64,000 nt of DNA from Parafrankia irregularis (GTDB taxonomy: Bacteria > Actinomycetota > Actinomycetes > Frankiales > Frankiaceae): positions 123,505 through 187,504 of the forward strand of contig NZ_FAOZ01000014.1 of assembly GCF_001536285.1 (NCBI RefSeq), written 5' to 3'. Of the stretch, positions 19,047 through 26,661 are shown piece by piece; position 1 is the stretch's first letter; each line of letters opens with the position of its first letter. The translations under genes were made by a program, and so were the position numbers. The notes beneath the pieces were generated by a model that saw nothing but the letters and a program-made list of their open reading frames with translations, made no database searches and was not told where the DNA came from.

Positions 19047-20507
19047 ATGCGCGCGGAACCTCCTGAACGCGCGGGTACGGGCCGGTCGGATTCTGGCCGG
19101 CCGGGCCGGTCGCGCCCGGTTGGTGGACCCCGATCCCGCAGCGGACGGATACGGAGGCCTTCCTGCCGGCCTTTGATCGTGTTCGTTGTCCTGCTGGGTC
19201 TGGCGGCAGTCTCCGGTGTGGGTGTGCCGAGCATCGGCGTTGCTTCGATGGCGTTACCGGCTTCGAGTGCCGAGGCGGCCAGCGCCGCGATGTCGGGTCG
19301 TGACGGTCAGCTTTCCGCCGATCACGCGCGTGTCGCGGCCGGGGTGGACACCGCGCCCGAGGGCGCGTCGAGGAATCGCCTGCCCGCCGTGGTGATCCCC
19401 AGGGCGGCTCCGCGTCCGGCGGACGCACGCCGCACGGCGGACCCACCGACGGCGAGGCGGGCGGCGACTGCGCCGTCGGCGCGGGCGCCCGCGCACCCTG
19501 TGGTCGTCAGCCATGGTGACGGCGAGATCCATGAGATCACGGACGATGACGCCAGGGGGAGCTCCACGCCCGGCGGCAGCCCAGCGCAACCTGGCAGTTC
19601 AGCGCAACCTGGCAGTTCAGCGCAACCCGGTGGCACCCGGCCGAACGGCGGTCAGCCTGGACGTACCGCGTCCGGTGCGACCGGCACCGACGCCGCCGGA
19701 TCGGGCGACGTCGAGTCCGGGCAGTCCGGGCAGGTTGGTGGGCGGCCGGTTGTCGCCGACCAGGTCGCCGCGGGTGGGCCGGAGCTGCCCGGTAGCCCAC
19801 CGGCGGTCAACGGCCCGGCAACGGTCGCTGAGCCGGACCCGGCCGCCGGCGCCGGACCCGCCGGCTCCGCGCAGTCCGGTCCGGACAGCGTTACGGCTGC
19901 ATCCCGGCCGGAACCGGCGCCGGCTCAGCAGCCTTCCGCGGCCGCGGCCGGCCCCCAGCCCGCCGCCGGCGCAGGCACCGGAACGGCCATCGGCACCGGC
20001 ACCACGCCTGCCGCCGGCACGGCTACCGCCGCGGCCACCGAGCCCGCCGCCGCCGTGGCTACCGCCTCCGGCACCGCCGCCGACAACAGTGCCGCCGACA
20101 GCAGTGCCGCTGACAACAGCGCCGCGCTCATCGCGCAGGTCATCGCGCTCACCAATGATCAGCGCGCCGCGGTCGGATGCCTGCCACTGGCGATCGACTC
20201 CCGCCTCAGCGCCTCGGCGCAGGCCCACAGCGACGACATGGCGAGCCACAACTACTTCAGCCACACCGGGTTGGACGGGAAGTCACCGTTCGACCGGATC
20301 ACGGCCGCCGGCTACGACTTCTCGGTCGCGGCAGAGAACATCGCGGCCGGTCAGCGGGCCCCGGCAGCCGTGGTCGCCGACTGGATGGCCAGCCCGGAGC
20401 ACCGGGCGAACATCGTGCACTGCGAGCTCACCCAGATCGGGGTCGGGTACGCGACCGGTGGTGACTACGGCACCTACTGGGTCGAGAACTTCGGCACCGG
20501 TGCATGA
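19047..20507 (+). CDS. Secreted CAP/SCP-domain protein
   Basis: This is a 486-aa exported protein. A basic N-terminus is followed by a hydrophobic signal/anchor near residues 43-70 (PLIVFVVLLGLAAVSGVGVP). A long Pro/Ala/Gly/Ser-rich linker (about 80-355) includes QPGSSAQPGSSAQPG repeats. The C-terminal 125 residues are a CAP domain: IALTNDQRAAVGC, SASAQAHSDDMASHNYFSHTG, AGYDFSVAAENIAAGQ, WMASPEHRANIVHCELTQIG and YWVENFGTG. These include the usual His and Glu of the family. Bacterial members are secreted and of uncertain role. The start is uncertain: the ATG at 19047 has only a weak site. Confidence 0.9.
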   Translation: MRAEPPERAGTGRSDSGRPGRSRPVGGPRSRSGRIRRPSCRPLIVFVVLLGLAAVSGVGVPSIGVASMALPASSAEAASAAMSGRDGQLSADHARVAAGVDTAPEGASRNRLPAVVIPRAAPRPADARRTADPPTARRAATAPSARAPAHPVVVSHGDGEIHEITDDDARGSSTPGGSPAQPGSSAQPGSSAQPGGTRPNGGQPGRTASGATGTDAAGSGDVESGQSGQVGGRPVVADQVAAGGPELPGSPPAVNGPATVAEPDPAAGAGPAGSAQSGPDSVTAASRPEPAPAQQPSAAAAGPQPAAGAGTGTAIGTGTTPAAGTATAAATEPAAAVATASGTAADNSAADSSAADNSAALIAQVIALTNDQRAAVGCLPLAIDSRLSASAQAHSDDMASHNYFSHTGLDGKSPFDRITAAGYDFSVAAENIAAGQRAPAAVVADWMASPEHRANIVHCELTQIGVGYATGGDYGTYWVENFGTGA

Positions 20508-20654
20508 GCGCGCTGGGCAGCACCACACATGCGGCACACGCTGGCGATTCTGCTCGTTCGGGAGCAGCTGGGCGGGGAGGTTCGCACTCCACGAACGCTG
20601 CCGGACCTCCGTCTCCGAGTGCCCGCTAGCCTGGTAGCCCGGTTTGGCGAGTCG

Positions 20655-20704
20655 CAAGAGTGAACGATTTTGGTCGTTGCAACGACCAAAATTCTTCTTT
20701 CTTG
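20655..20704. repeat. 50-nt palindromic repeat, copy B
   Basis: The centre ttttggtcgttg/caacgaccaaaa is a perfect 12-bp inverted repeat, flanked by a weaker outer stem that keeps the invariant caaga and tcttg ends. It has the same total length as copies A and C. It is downstream of the CAP-domain gene. Confidence 0.85.
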
Positions 20705-20920
20705 CGGGTGGCCAGGCGACCTCGCGCCATTTTGCCCCTTTTGAGGTGAACTATCGGTGCTGCGCGGCGGTGCGGGATACTGGATGGGTGGCTGTGCGGG
20801 TGGGGTTCGCATCCCATCGGCATGGCTCCGCCAAGCCCATGCCGGTGGCCCGGTATCCGCCGCGTCCCAGGACTCCGCCACAGGCTCTCCGGCTCCGGCG
20901 ACCACGAATCTCAGATCCTG

Positions 20921-20994
20921 GCAGCGGCAGCGGCAGCGGCAGCGGCAGCGGCAGCGGTGGCTGTGGCGGCGGCAGCGGCGGCAGCGGCGGCAGC
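20921..20994. repeat. GCAGCG hexanucleotide microsatellite
   Basis: Six perfect gcagcg units (20921-20956) are followed by a related ggcggcagc nonamer repeated about three times. It lies about 240 bp upstream of the chosen start of the epimerase gene. Confidence 0.85.
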
Positions 20995-21235
20995 ACGGAC
21001 GGGGCGGCAAGTCCGCTCGCACCCGCCACCTTTGTGGACGTCCCATCTGTCCGGCGGCGGGCTGTCGGACGTACCGGGTACGATCTCTCGCCACCGACCC
21101 AAGGTCGGGCGGATCTCGTCCGGCGAGGTCGGCACCAGTAGATCACGTATTCTCTGGTCCAAAACGGACCGGTGTGTCGGATTCCGGCCGTCGGCACGCG
21201 CGGAGCGCGGACCAGCCGAGCGGATCGGGCAGCGG

Positions 21236-22354
21236 GTGGGAGGGCGATTGGCTCGGTCGGTGGTCACCGGCGCGGCCGGATTCCTCGGTGGCGCTGTGGC
21301 GCAGGAGCTCCGCCAGCGGGGCGACGAGGTGGTCGCGCTCGACGTTCGGCGTGGGCCCGGTATCACGCAGGCCGATGTGACGACCGCCGGCGACTGGGAG
21401 AAGGCGCTCGACGGTGCGGACCTGCTCGTCCACGCCGCCGCGGTGGGCATGGGCGGGGTCGGCGAGCTCACGCCGGTGCGGGCGGGCCGGGTGACACCGC
21501 CGAGCCGTGTCACCACCGCGCAGATGCGCAAGGTGCTGCTCGGCGGCACCGCGACGGTGCTGGACGCCGCCCAGCGAGCCGGCGTGGGCCGGGTGATCCA
21601 CCTGTCCTGCGTGAGCGCGCTGGGTGGCGACACGCCGATGCTCGCCGACGAGTCCGCGCCGGTGGGTCTCACCGGCGAGCCACGCGCGGACGCGATCGCC
21701 GCGGCCGAGCAGACGGCGAACGCCGCCGCGGCGCACGGAGCGCCCGTCACCGTGCTGCGGATCGCGGACGCCTACGGCCCCCGGGCCGGGCGTTGGACGC
21801 TGTGGCCGGTGCTGCTGATGCGCGCCGGGCGGTTCGTGCTCGTCGACGGCGGCGGAGGCCGGCTCAGCCCCGTCCATGTCGACGATGTGGTCGCGGCGGT
21901 GACGGCGGTGGCCGCCGCTCCCGTCGATGTGGTTGCCGGCCGGGTGCTCCATGTGACCGGTCCCGAGGCGACGACCGGCGCCGACTTCTTCGGCCGCTAT
22001 GCGGCGCTGGCGGAGGTCAGGCCGCCGAGATCGGTCCCCGCACGGCTGTGCGAGGTCGTTGACGCGGTTGATCGGCTGCCCGGCCGGTCTCGGTCGGCGT
22101 CAGGCCGCCGCCCCGGGCTGCTACGCGGGCTCGGCGCCAAGCTCGTCGTGAACGTGGATCCGCGGGTCCGGGTGGATCTGGGCCCGCTGACCATCCAGGA
22201 TCTGACCAGGACCGGAACTGTGTCCGGGCGCCGCATCGCCGAGCTCGTCGGCTGGGAGCCCCGGGTCGACCTCGACGAGGGGATGCGCCGGACCGGCGCC
22301 TGGCTGCGTGACCGGGGTTTGCTCGGCGTCACGGAGCCGGCGCGTCGTGGGTGA
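21236..22354 (+). CDS. NAD(P)-dependent epimerase/dehydratase family protein
   Basis: An extended short-chain dehydrogenase of 372 aa. The Rossmann motif VVTGAAGFLGGAVAQEL lies at the N-terminus, followed by DLLVHAAAVG, and LSCVSALGG in place of the catalytic Ser region; the usual YxxxK is replaced by an acidic/Ala stretch (ADAIAAAEQTANAAA), so catalysis may differ or be lost. SPVHVDDVVAAV is a common downstream motif of sugar epimerases and 3beta-HSD-like proteins. The substrate is unknown. The GTG at 21236 is chosen because it lies just before the Rossmann fold; a TTG at 21248 is an alternative. Its stop overlaps the next gene by 8 nt. Confidence 0.78.
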   Translation: MGGRLARSVVTGAAGFLGGAVAQELRQRGDEVVALDVRRGPGITQADVTTAGDWEKALDGADLLVHAAAVGMGGVGELTPVRAGRVTPPSRVTTAQMRKVLLGGTATVLDAAQRAGVGRVIHLSCVSALGGDTPMLADESAPVGLTGEPRADAIAAAEQTANAAAAHGAPVTVLRIADAYGPRAGRWTLWPVLLMRAGRFVLVDGGGGRLSPVHVDDVVAAVTAVAAAPVDVVAGRVLHVTGPEATTGADFFGRYAALAEVRPPRSVPARLCEVVDAVDRLPGRSRSASGRRPGLLRGLGAKLVVNVDPRVRVDLGPLTIQDLTRTGTVSGRRIAELVGWEPRVDLDEGMRRTGAWLRDRGLLGVTEPARRG

Positions 22355-22898
22355 GGGCCCCACCCTCACCACAGCGCGGATGCGCGCACTTCCACTCACG
22401 GTCTGGAACGTCGGTTTCGTGGCCGAGGAACTCGCCCAGGCGATGGTTCTGGCCGCCCGAGGCCGGCCGGTGCGGCTTGCGGCCGGCGAGCTCTTCGGCG
22501 GTGCGCTCGACTCCGCCTCCGCGGCAGCGGATTCCGCGGCCACGGATCCGACCGGAATGCGCAGGGAGCTGAGGCGGCGAGTCAGCGCCGGCACCGGGAT
22601 CTTCACCTGGGTGTTGCGCGGTCAGGACGGCGCGGCGCTGGGGCTGTTGGCCGCGGACACGCATCGTGCCCGCGCGGTGGTCGGCGTTCGGGTGAGCAAC
22701 CCGTATCGGCGTGATGGTTTCGGTGGTGAGGCGGTCCAGGCGCTCGCGAGCTGGCTGGAATATCGGGGCCTGCTGGTCGGGAGCCGGATCGGGGTCGGCG
22801 ACGTGGTCGGCAAGCGCCTGGCCCAGTCGACGGCTTTCGTGCCGACCGGAGTACTGCTCACCGAACGCCGGAGATTGTGGATTCGGCCGCCCCTGTGA
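22347..22898 (+). CDS. GNAT-like N-acetyltransferase domain protein
   Basis: A protein of about 183 aa. The C-terminal half (FTWVLRGQDGAALGLLAAD, VVGVRVSNPYRRDGFGGEAVQALASWL) looks like a GNAT fold with an acetyl-CoA loop (R-R-D-G-F-G-G), ending in a strand-rich stretch. The N-terminal part includes VWNVGFVAEELAQAMVLAARG. The GTG at 22347 overlaps the end of the epimerase, suggesting coupled translation; an ATG at 22380 is also possible. The substrate is unknown and the family call is tentative. Confidence 0.6.
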   Translation: MGEGPTLTTARMRALPLTVWNVGFVAEELAQAMVLAARGRPVRLAAGELFGGALDSASAAADSAATDPTGMRRELRRRVSAGTGIFTWVLRGQDGAALGLLAADTHRARAVVGVRVSNPYRRDGFGGEAVQALASWLEYRGLLVGSRIGVGDVVGKRLAQSTAFVPTGVLLTERRRLWIRPPL

Positions 22899-23411
22899 TC
22901 ACTCGGGGTGGCTCCGCAGTGCGTCGGTTGTCCGCTCGATGATCTGTTACGCAACGTTAGCATTGGCGGAAATGTTGGGCTGCTGGTGCTGAAGTGTGGC
23001 CCCTCGTGTGGGCCGCCCGTGGTGGGGCTGGAGGCGACGGGAGGCGGAACGCCGCCGCCCGCGCAGTCCGGACCCGGCACCCCCCGAACGTGCCATTGGT
23101 GCTGGTCAAGGGCTTCCCCTTCACCTGGCAAGGGTGGTATTCGTGAAGACCCCTCAGGGGCGGGGTGTCGGCGATCCGACAAAGTTTCTTCGTGGTTTCG
23201 TGGACAGCCCGGCTCGGTCGGACACGCCGACGCCACGAGCCCCCTGTTCAGAACGTGACGTCCTGGGGCACCATAGGAGCTGATGTCGCCACCGGTAGTC
23301 GGTCGCCCAACGGCAGACCGGTCCGGTTGAGGCATCCGCGACGAGTGGGGCCGTCGTGGCTCGGAAGGGGAACTCGCACCTTCGCGTCACCTGCGTCTGG
23401 AGGTCTGCACG
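22899..23411. other. Gene-free region upstream of the nucleotidyltransferase
   Basis: No protein gene is recognised. There is a short AT-richer patch with gttacgcaacgttagc near 22945-22960 and small GC-rich inverted repeats near 23085-23165. The 3' part should contain the promoter for the nucleotidyltransferase. Confidence 0.5.
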
Positions 23412-24503
23412 ATGAGCGTGGATGCCCGTAGGGAGGTTCCGGCCGGAACCAGACCGAGCGAGGTCACGTACGACCACCTGATCATTCCTCCGCACTGGCG
23501 CCGGCCGGCGGGTTCGGCTCCCGGGGCACCCAACACGCTTTTCCCGCGTGGTGAGCAGACAACCGCGCCGCCGCCCGGTCCCGCTGTGACCGGCGCGTCG
23601 CCGATCAACCCGGTCACCGGGCCGATGACGGGGCCGTTGCTCGTCGGCACCACCGCGCGCGCGTTCGCCAAGCTGGACGATCTCGTGCGGCTCAGCGAGA
23701 ACGATCGTGCGGTGATCGACGAACGGCGGGCCGAGGCGGAGCGGGCCCTGCGGTCGATCTTCCCGCCGCGTTGTGCCCTTCCGCTCGTGGGTGTGGCCAC
23801 CATCGGTTCCGCCGGGCGCGACACGATGATCCGCCCGCTCGACGAGGTGGATATCTTCGTGGTCTTCAGTGCCGCGAACAGCGCCTGGAAGCGTTTCCGC
23901 TGGGATTCACGCGATCTTCTCGTCTGCGTCCGGAACGCGATCGGTGGCGACCGGGTGCAGACGATCGGCACCCGTGGGCAGGCCCTGCGCATCGTGTACG
24001 ACGCCGCGCCCGACGTCCATCTGGTGCCTGCCTTCGACCATCCCCGTGCCGGCTACGTGATCCCGGACAGGGTCGGCGGCTGGTTGCCGACGCGCCCGGA
24101 GCGCCATGCCAGCTGGACGATGGACCTCGGGCCCCGGGTGATCTCAGCGGTCCGGTTGCTCAAGGCGTGGAACCGGGTCTGCGGGAGCCACCTGCGGTCG
24201 TTCCACATCGAGGCGCTCGCCGGGCAGGTGCTCGCCGGCCGTGGGCTCAACACCCGCCAGGGCCTCGCCGAGGTCTTCCGGTACATGGACGAGATCGGCC
24301 TCGCCGTCGGTGATCCGTCCGACATCCGGGGTGACCTCTCCAGCTACCTTCGTCGGGACGATCTCGACGACCTCGCGGTTTATGTTCGGCAGGCGCGTGA
24401 CTTCTCGGCCCGCGCGGTCGCGGCCGAGCGGGCCGGCAGGCACGAGGAGGCTGTGAGCCTGTGGGGAACCATCTTCGGGCCGGAGTTCCCGACCTTCGGG
24501 TGA
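23412..24503 (+). CDS. CD-NTase/OAS-fold nucleotidyltransferase, orphan
   Basis: A 363-aa cytoplasmic protein with the active-site pattern of the cGAS/DncV-like (SMODS) nucleotidyltransferases: IGSAGRDTMIRPLDEVDIFVVF (Gly132-Ser133 and acidic residues 145 and 147), a third acidic residue at D201 (DVHLVPAF), then VRLLKAWNRVCG and SFHIEALA in the helical domain, as in CD-NTases. About 75 Pro/Gly-rich residues precede the domain. Known relatives make cyclic or linear oligonucleotide signals in CBASS defence, but no effector, E1/E2 or JAB gene is adjacent. The ATG has a GGAGG site. CCA-adding or other pol-beta enzymes are less likely alternatives. Confidence 0.8.
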   Translation: MSVDARREVPAGTRPSEVTYDHLIIPPHWRRPAGSAPGAPNTLFPRGEQTTAPPPGPAVTGASPINPVTGPMTGPLLVGTTARAFAKLDDLVRLSENDRAVIDERRAEAERALRSIFPPRCALPLVGVATIGSAGRDTMIRPLDEVDIFVVFSAANSAWKRFRWDSRDLLVCVRNAIGGDRVQTIGTRGQALRIVYDAAPDVHLVPAFDHPRAGYVIPDRVGGWLPTRPERHASWTMDLGPRVISAVRLLKAWNRVCGSHLRSFHIEALAGQVLAGRGLNTRQGLAEVFRYMDEIGLAVGDPSDIRGDLSSYLRRDDLDDLAVYVRQARDFSARAVAAERAGRHEEAVSLWGTIFGPEFPTFG

Positions 24504-24538
24504 CATCCCACCAGGCCTGCCGAGGCCCTGTTCGCTGT

Positions 24539-24605
24539 TGAGTCTTTTCCATCTCACAGCCGTCACCGAACGCCGCGAGTCCGAGTCGATGATGGAAAAG
24601 GCTCA
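24539..24605. repeat. 68-bp palindromic repeat family, copy R3, between convergent genes
   Basis: The arms tgagtcttttccatc and gatggaaaaggctca pair at 14 of 15 positions, with ctcacagccgtcacc and cgcgagtccgagtcgat inside. It lies in the 100-bp gap between two converging genes and its last three bases are the stop codon of the minus-strand one, so it is well placed to end transcription from both sides. Confidence 0.85.
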
Positions 24606-25913
24606 TGCTCCGGGCGTGGTCTGCTCCGGCCCGAGCCGGGAGCGTTCCGCCTGTTCGGCGACAAGCTGGCACGCCTCCCGCGCGTCCCGTAGACGTGCCT
24701 GGATTCGCACCGGCCCGCCGGTGGAGTCCAGGTGGACGTCCGCGAGGCCCAGCAGGCGGGGCAGCGGTCGCGCGACCAGCTGAATGCTCTGAACCTTGTT
24801 GTGCGGGATGATGTCGGTCCGTTGCCAGAGGCGTCCGGAGCGAGTGACGAAAACCTGGTCGTCGTGGCCGCAACGGAGCTGGCGCCAGCGGAACGGAGCC
24901 AGCAGCCGAGCACGGCCCGGTGGCGGCAGCAGCTGGACGTCTGTCAGGTTCACACCGGGCAGCAGGCGTTCGACCAGCATCACGGCCTGGGCCCGGGGCG
25001 CCACCGGCAACAAGGTGCTTCGCGCGTCGCCAGCCACGTTTACCTGGACCTCCACCCAGTCCGGCCAGCGCCACAGCGGTGAGCTGTGCAGCCGGATCGC
25101 CTGCACCCGACCATGCGGAACGGTGTGGTGAGCGCGATCGAGCAGGCCGCCTCGAATACGCAGACCGTCCGGCGATTCCGACACGGTGAACAGGTAGCCG
25201 CTCGCGAAACGACGGAAGGACGTACGCCAGACACCGACGAGCGCGGGTGTGACCGCGACGAAGCCGGCGAGGGTTCCCGTGAACAGCGCCGGCGTGACAA
25301 GCAGTACGGCGGCGGCGAGGGCCAGCCACGGTCCGGGGGAAAGCGCGATGGACGCGGCCAACCGCCGCGGCGGGACGATGGTGAGCGGGCGTTCGGGCGC
25401 CTCGCCCGCTTCGGGGGCGATTCCGGCGGCGCGGGCGAGCAGCTCGGCCCGTAGTGTCCTCGCCCGGTCCAGCGACAGGTAGCTCAGGCTGGTGACCGAC
25501 TCCTCGTCTCCGTCGTGCGCGCCACCGAGATCGAGCCGCAGCGCGGCGAGCCCGGTCGCGCGGGCGATCAACGACTGGGTGATCTCCACCGACTGGATGC
25601 GGTCGAGACGCACGTCGCGGAAACGTTTGACGAGAAGGCCGGTTTCCAGCCGGATGCTGTCGGCCCCGACCCGGAAGCGGGTGAACCGCCAGGCGCAGTA
25701 TCCGTAGGCGGCGGCCGAGGGAAGCAGGACCGCGAGAGTGGTCAGCACGCCATGCGTGCTCAGTTCGTCGGCGAAGTTCCTCAGCACGCTCGCCGCGACG
25801 GCCGCGACCAACAGCCAGCCCCGCAGGAGCGGTGTCAGGGGGTGGAGGTGCTGATATCCATCACCCTGGCCGGTGTCCTGGCCGGTGGGGTGGTCCGAAC
25901 CTGCTGTGGTCAA
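24603..25913 (-). CDS. Bacterial PH-domain membrane protein, YdbT-like
   Basis: A protein of about 436 aa with paired membrane segments and three bacterial PH (DUF304/bPH_2) modules. An N-terminal hydrophobic pair (LLRGWLLVAAVAASVL, GVLTTLAVLLPSAAAYGYCAW) leads to FRVGADSIRLETGLLVKRFRDVRLDRIQSVEITQ-type sequence, a second pair (WLALAAAVLLVTPALF), RGGLLDRAHHTVPHGRVQAIRL, and a third module with RSGRLWQRTDIIPHNKVQSI. This is the usual form of the second gene of the YdbS-YdbT pair, of unknown function. The TTG start overlaps the stop of the upstream gene (TTGA). The stop codon lies inside repeat R3. Confidence 0.85.
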   Translation of the reverse strand: MTTAGSDHPTGQDTGQGDGYQHLHPLTPLLRGWLLVAAVAASVLRNFADELSTHGVLTTLAVLLPSAAAYGYCAWRFTRFRVGADSIRLETGLLVKRFRDVRLDRIQSVEITQSLIARATGLAALRLDLGGAHDGDEESVTSLSYLSLDRARTLRAELLARAAGIAPEAGEAPERPLTIVPPRRLAASIALSPGPWLALAAAVLLVTPALFTGTLAGFVAVTPALVGVWRTSFRRFASGYLFTVSESPDGLRIRGGLLDRAHHTVPHGRVQAIRLHSSPLWRWPDWVEVQVNVAGDARSTLLPVAPRAQAVMLVERLLPGVNLTDVQLLPPPGRARLLAPFRWRQLRCGHDDQVFVTRSGRLWQRTDIIPHNKVQSIQLVARPLPRLLGLADVHLDSTGGPVRIQARLRDAREACQLVAEQAERSRLGPEQTTPGA

Positions 25914-26434
25914 AGCCCGGCTGCCCGGGAGCGGCCGCGCGCGGCCAGGGAGTCCCGTAGCCTCGCGGCCTCGCTCGGCCCCAGCCCGGGGATGACCGCG
26001 TCCGTCGTGGCTGCGGCGGTGTGCAGGCGTACCTGGGCCACCCCGAACCGCCGGGAAAGCGGGCCGGAGGTGACATCCACCAGCTGCATCCGGCCGTAGG
26101 GGACCACGACCAGCCTGCGGACCAGCACGCCGTGCTGGATGAGCAGGTCGTCGTCGCGTTCGGCGTAGCGCCAGGCCGCCCACGCCCGGCCGATGGACCG
26201 CCAGGCCAGGGCGGCCGCCGTAAGCGGGACGAACCCGACGAGAAGGCCCGGAAAACCCAGGAGGCCGCCACCGGCGAGCGCGGCGAAAACGCTGAGCGGG
26301 AGCGCGACGGCGGCGAGCAGCAGGCGGCGTAGCCGCCGGAGCTGGGGTGACAGTCCAGACCAGCATTCCGGTGGAACCCGCCAGATGTCCGCCATCGCTG
26401 CGCTGTCCGGGGCAGGGCGCGCAGCGGTGTGCAT
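25910..26434 (-). CDS. Bacterial PH-domain membrane protein, YdbS-like
   Basis: A 174-aa protein with two membrane helices (LLLAAVALPLSVFAALAGG and GLLVGFVPLTAAALAW) followed by a bPH_2 module with DDLLIQHGVLVRRLVVVPYGRMQLVDVTSGPL and LHTAAATTDAVIPGL. It forms a two-gene unit with the YdbT-like gene and the stop and start codons overlap. In Bacillus, YdbS/YdbT help resist certain bacteriocins; the role here is unknown. The ATG at 26434 is used; a second at 26395 is possible. Confidence 0.85.
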   Translation of the reverse strand: MHTAARPAPDSAAMADIWRVPPECWSGLSPQLRRLRRLLLAAVALPLSVFAALAGGGLLGFPGLLVGFVPLTAAALAWRSIGRAWAAWRYAERDDDLLIQHGVLVRRLVVVPYGRMQLVDVTSGPLSRRFGVAQVRLHTAAATTDAVIPGLGPSEAARLRDSLAARGRSRAAGL

Positions 26435-26572
26435 GTGGCAACCATAAGGTCTGCACCCCGGCCTTCCTGCTCATTTTCGCAGTGGTAGTCACCGTGTGGC
26501 CGGCATTGACCAATCTGACTACGGATTGGTCGGAACGAAACCTGCGCGTGTGGTCTGTTTGTGTGCGTTCAG

Positions 26573-26661
26573 TAAGCCTTTTCCATCTCACGGTGCACGG
26601 TCGAGGACGCCGCAGGTCCGAGTCGAGGGCGCGGTCCGAGTCGGCACGGAAACCAGGCTCA
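26573..26661. repeat. 68-bp palindromic repeat family, copy R4, expanded
   Basis: The left arm taagccttttccatc and the motif ctcacggtgcacggtcga match the other copies, then ggtccgagtcg is duplicated, and a degenerate right arm (acggaaaccaggctca) follows. The final bases hold the stop codon of the MMPL gene. It separates the MMPL gene from the PH-domain unit on the same strand. Confidence 0.7.

Larger units (their letters stand above)
20508..21235. other. Gene-free region with palindromic repeat and microsatellite
   Basis: No credible gene is seen between the CAP-domain gene and the epimerase. It carries the 50-nt palindrome copy B and a GCAGCG microsatellite. The frame of the epimerase stays open leftwards to 20822, but that part is low-complexity and is not thought to be translated. 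Confidence 0.6.

Noticed and set aside
20822..21235. Extension of the epimerase frame through the microsatellite.
   Set aside because: Ala/Arg-rich low-complexity sequence with no counterpart in epimerases; treated as untranslated.
22308..22346. Upstream extension of the GNAT-like gene.
   Set aside because: It lies inside the end of the epimerase gene in another frame and has no ribosome site; the GTG overlapping the stop is a better start.
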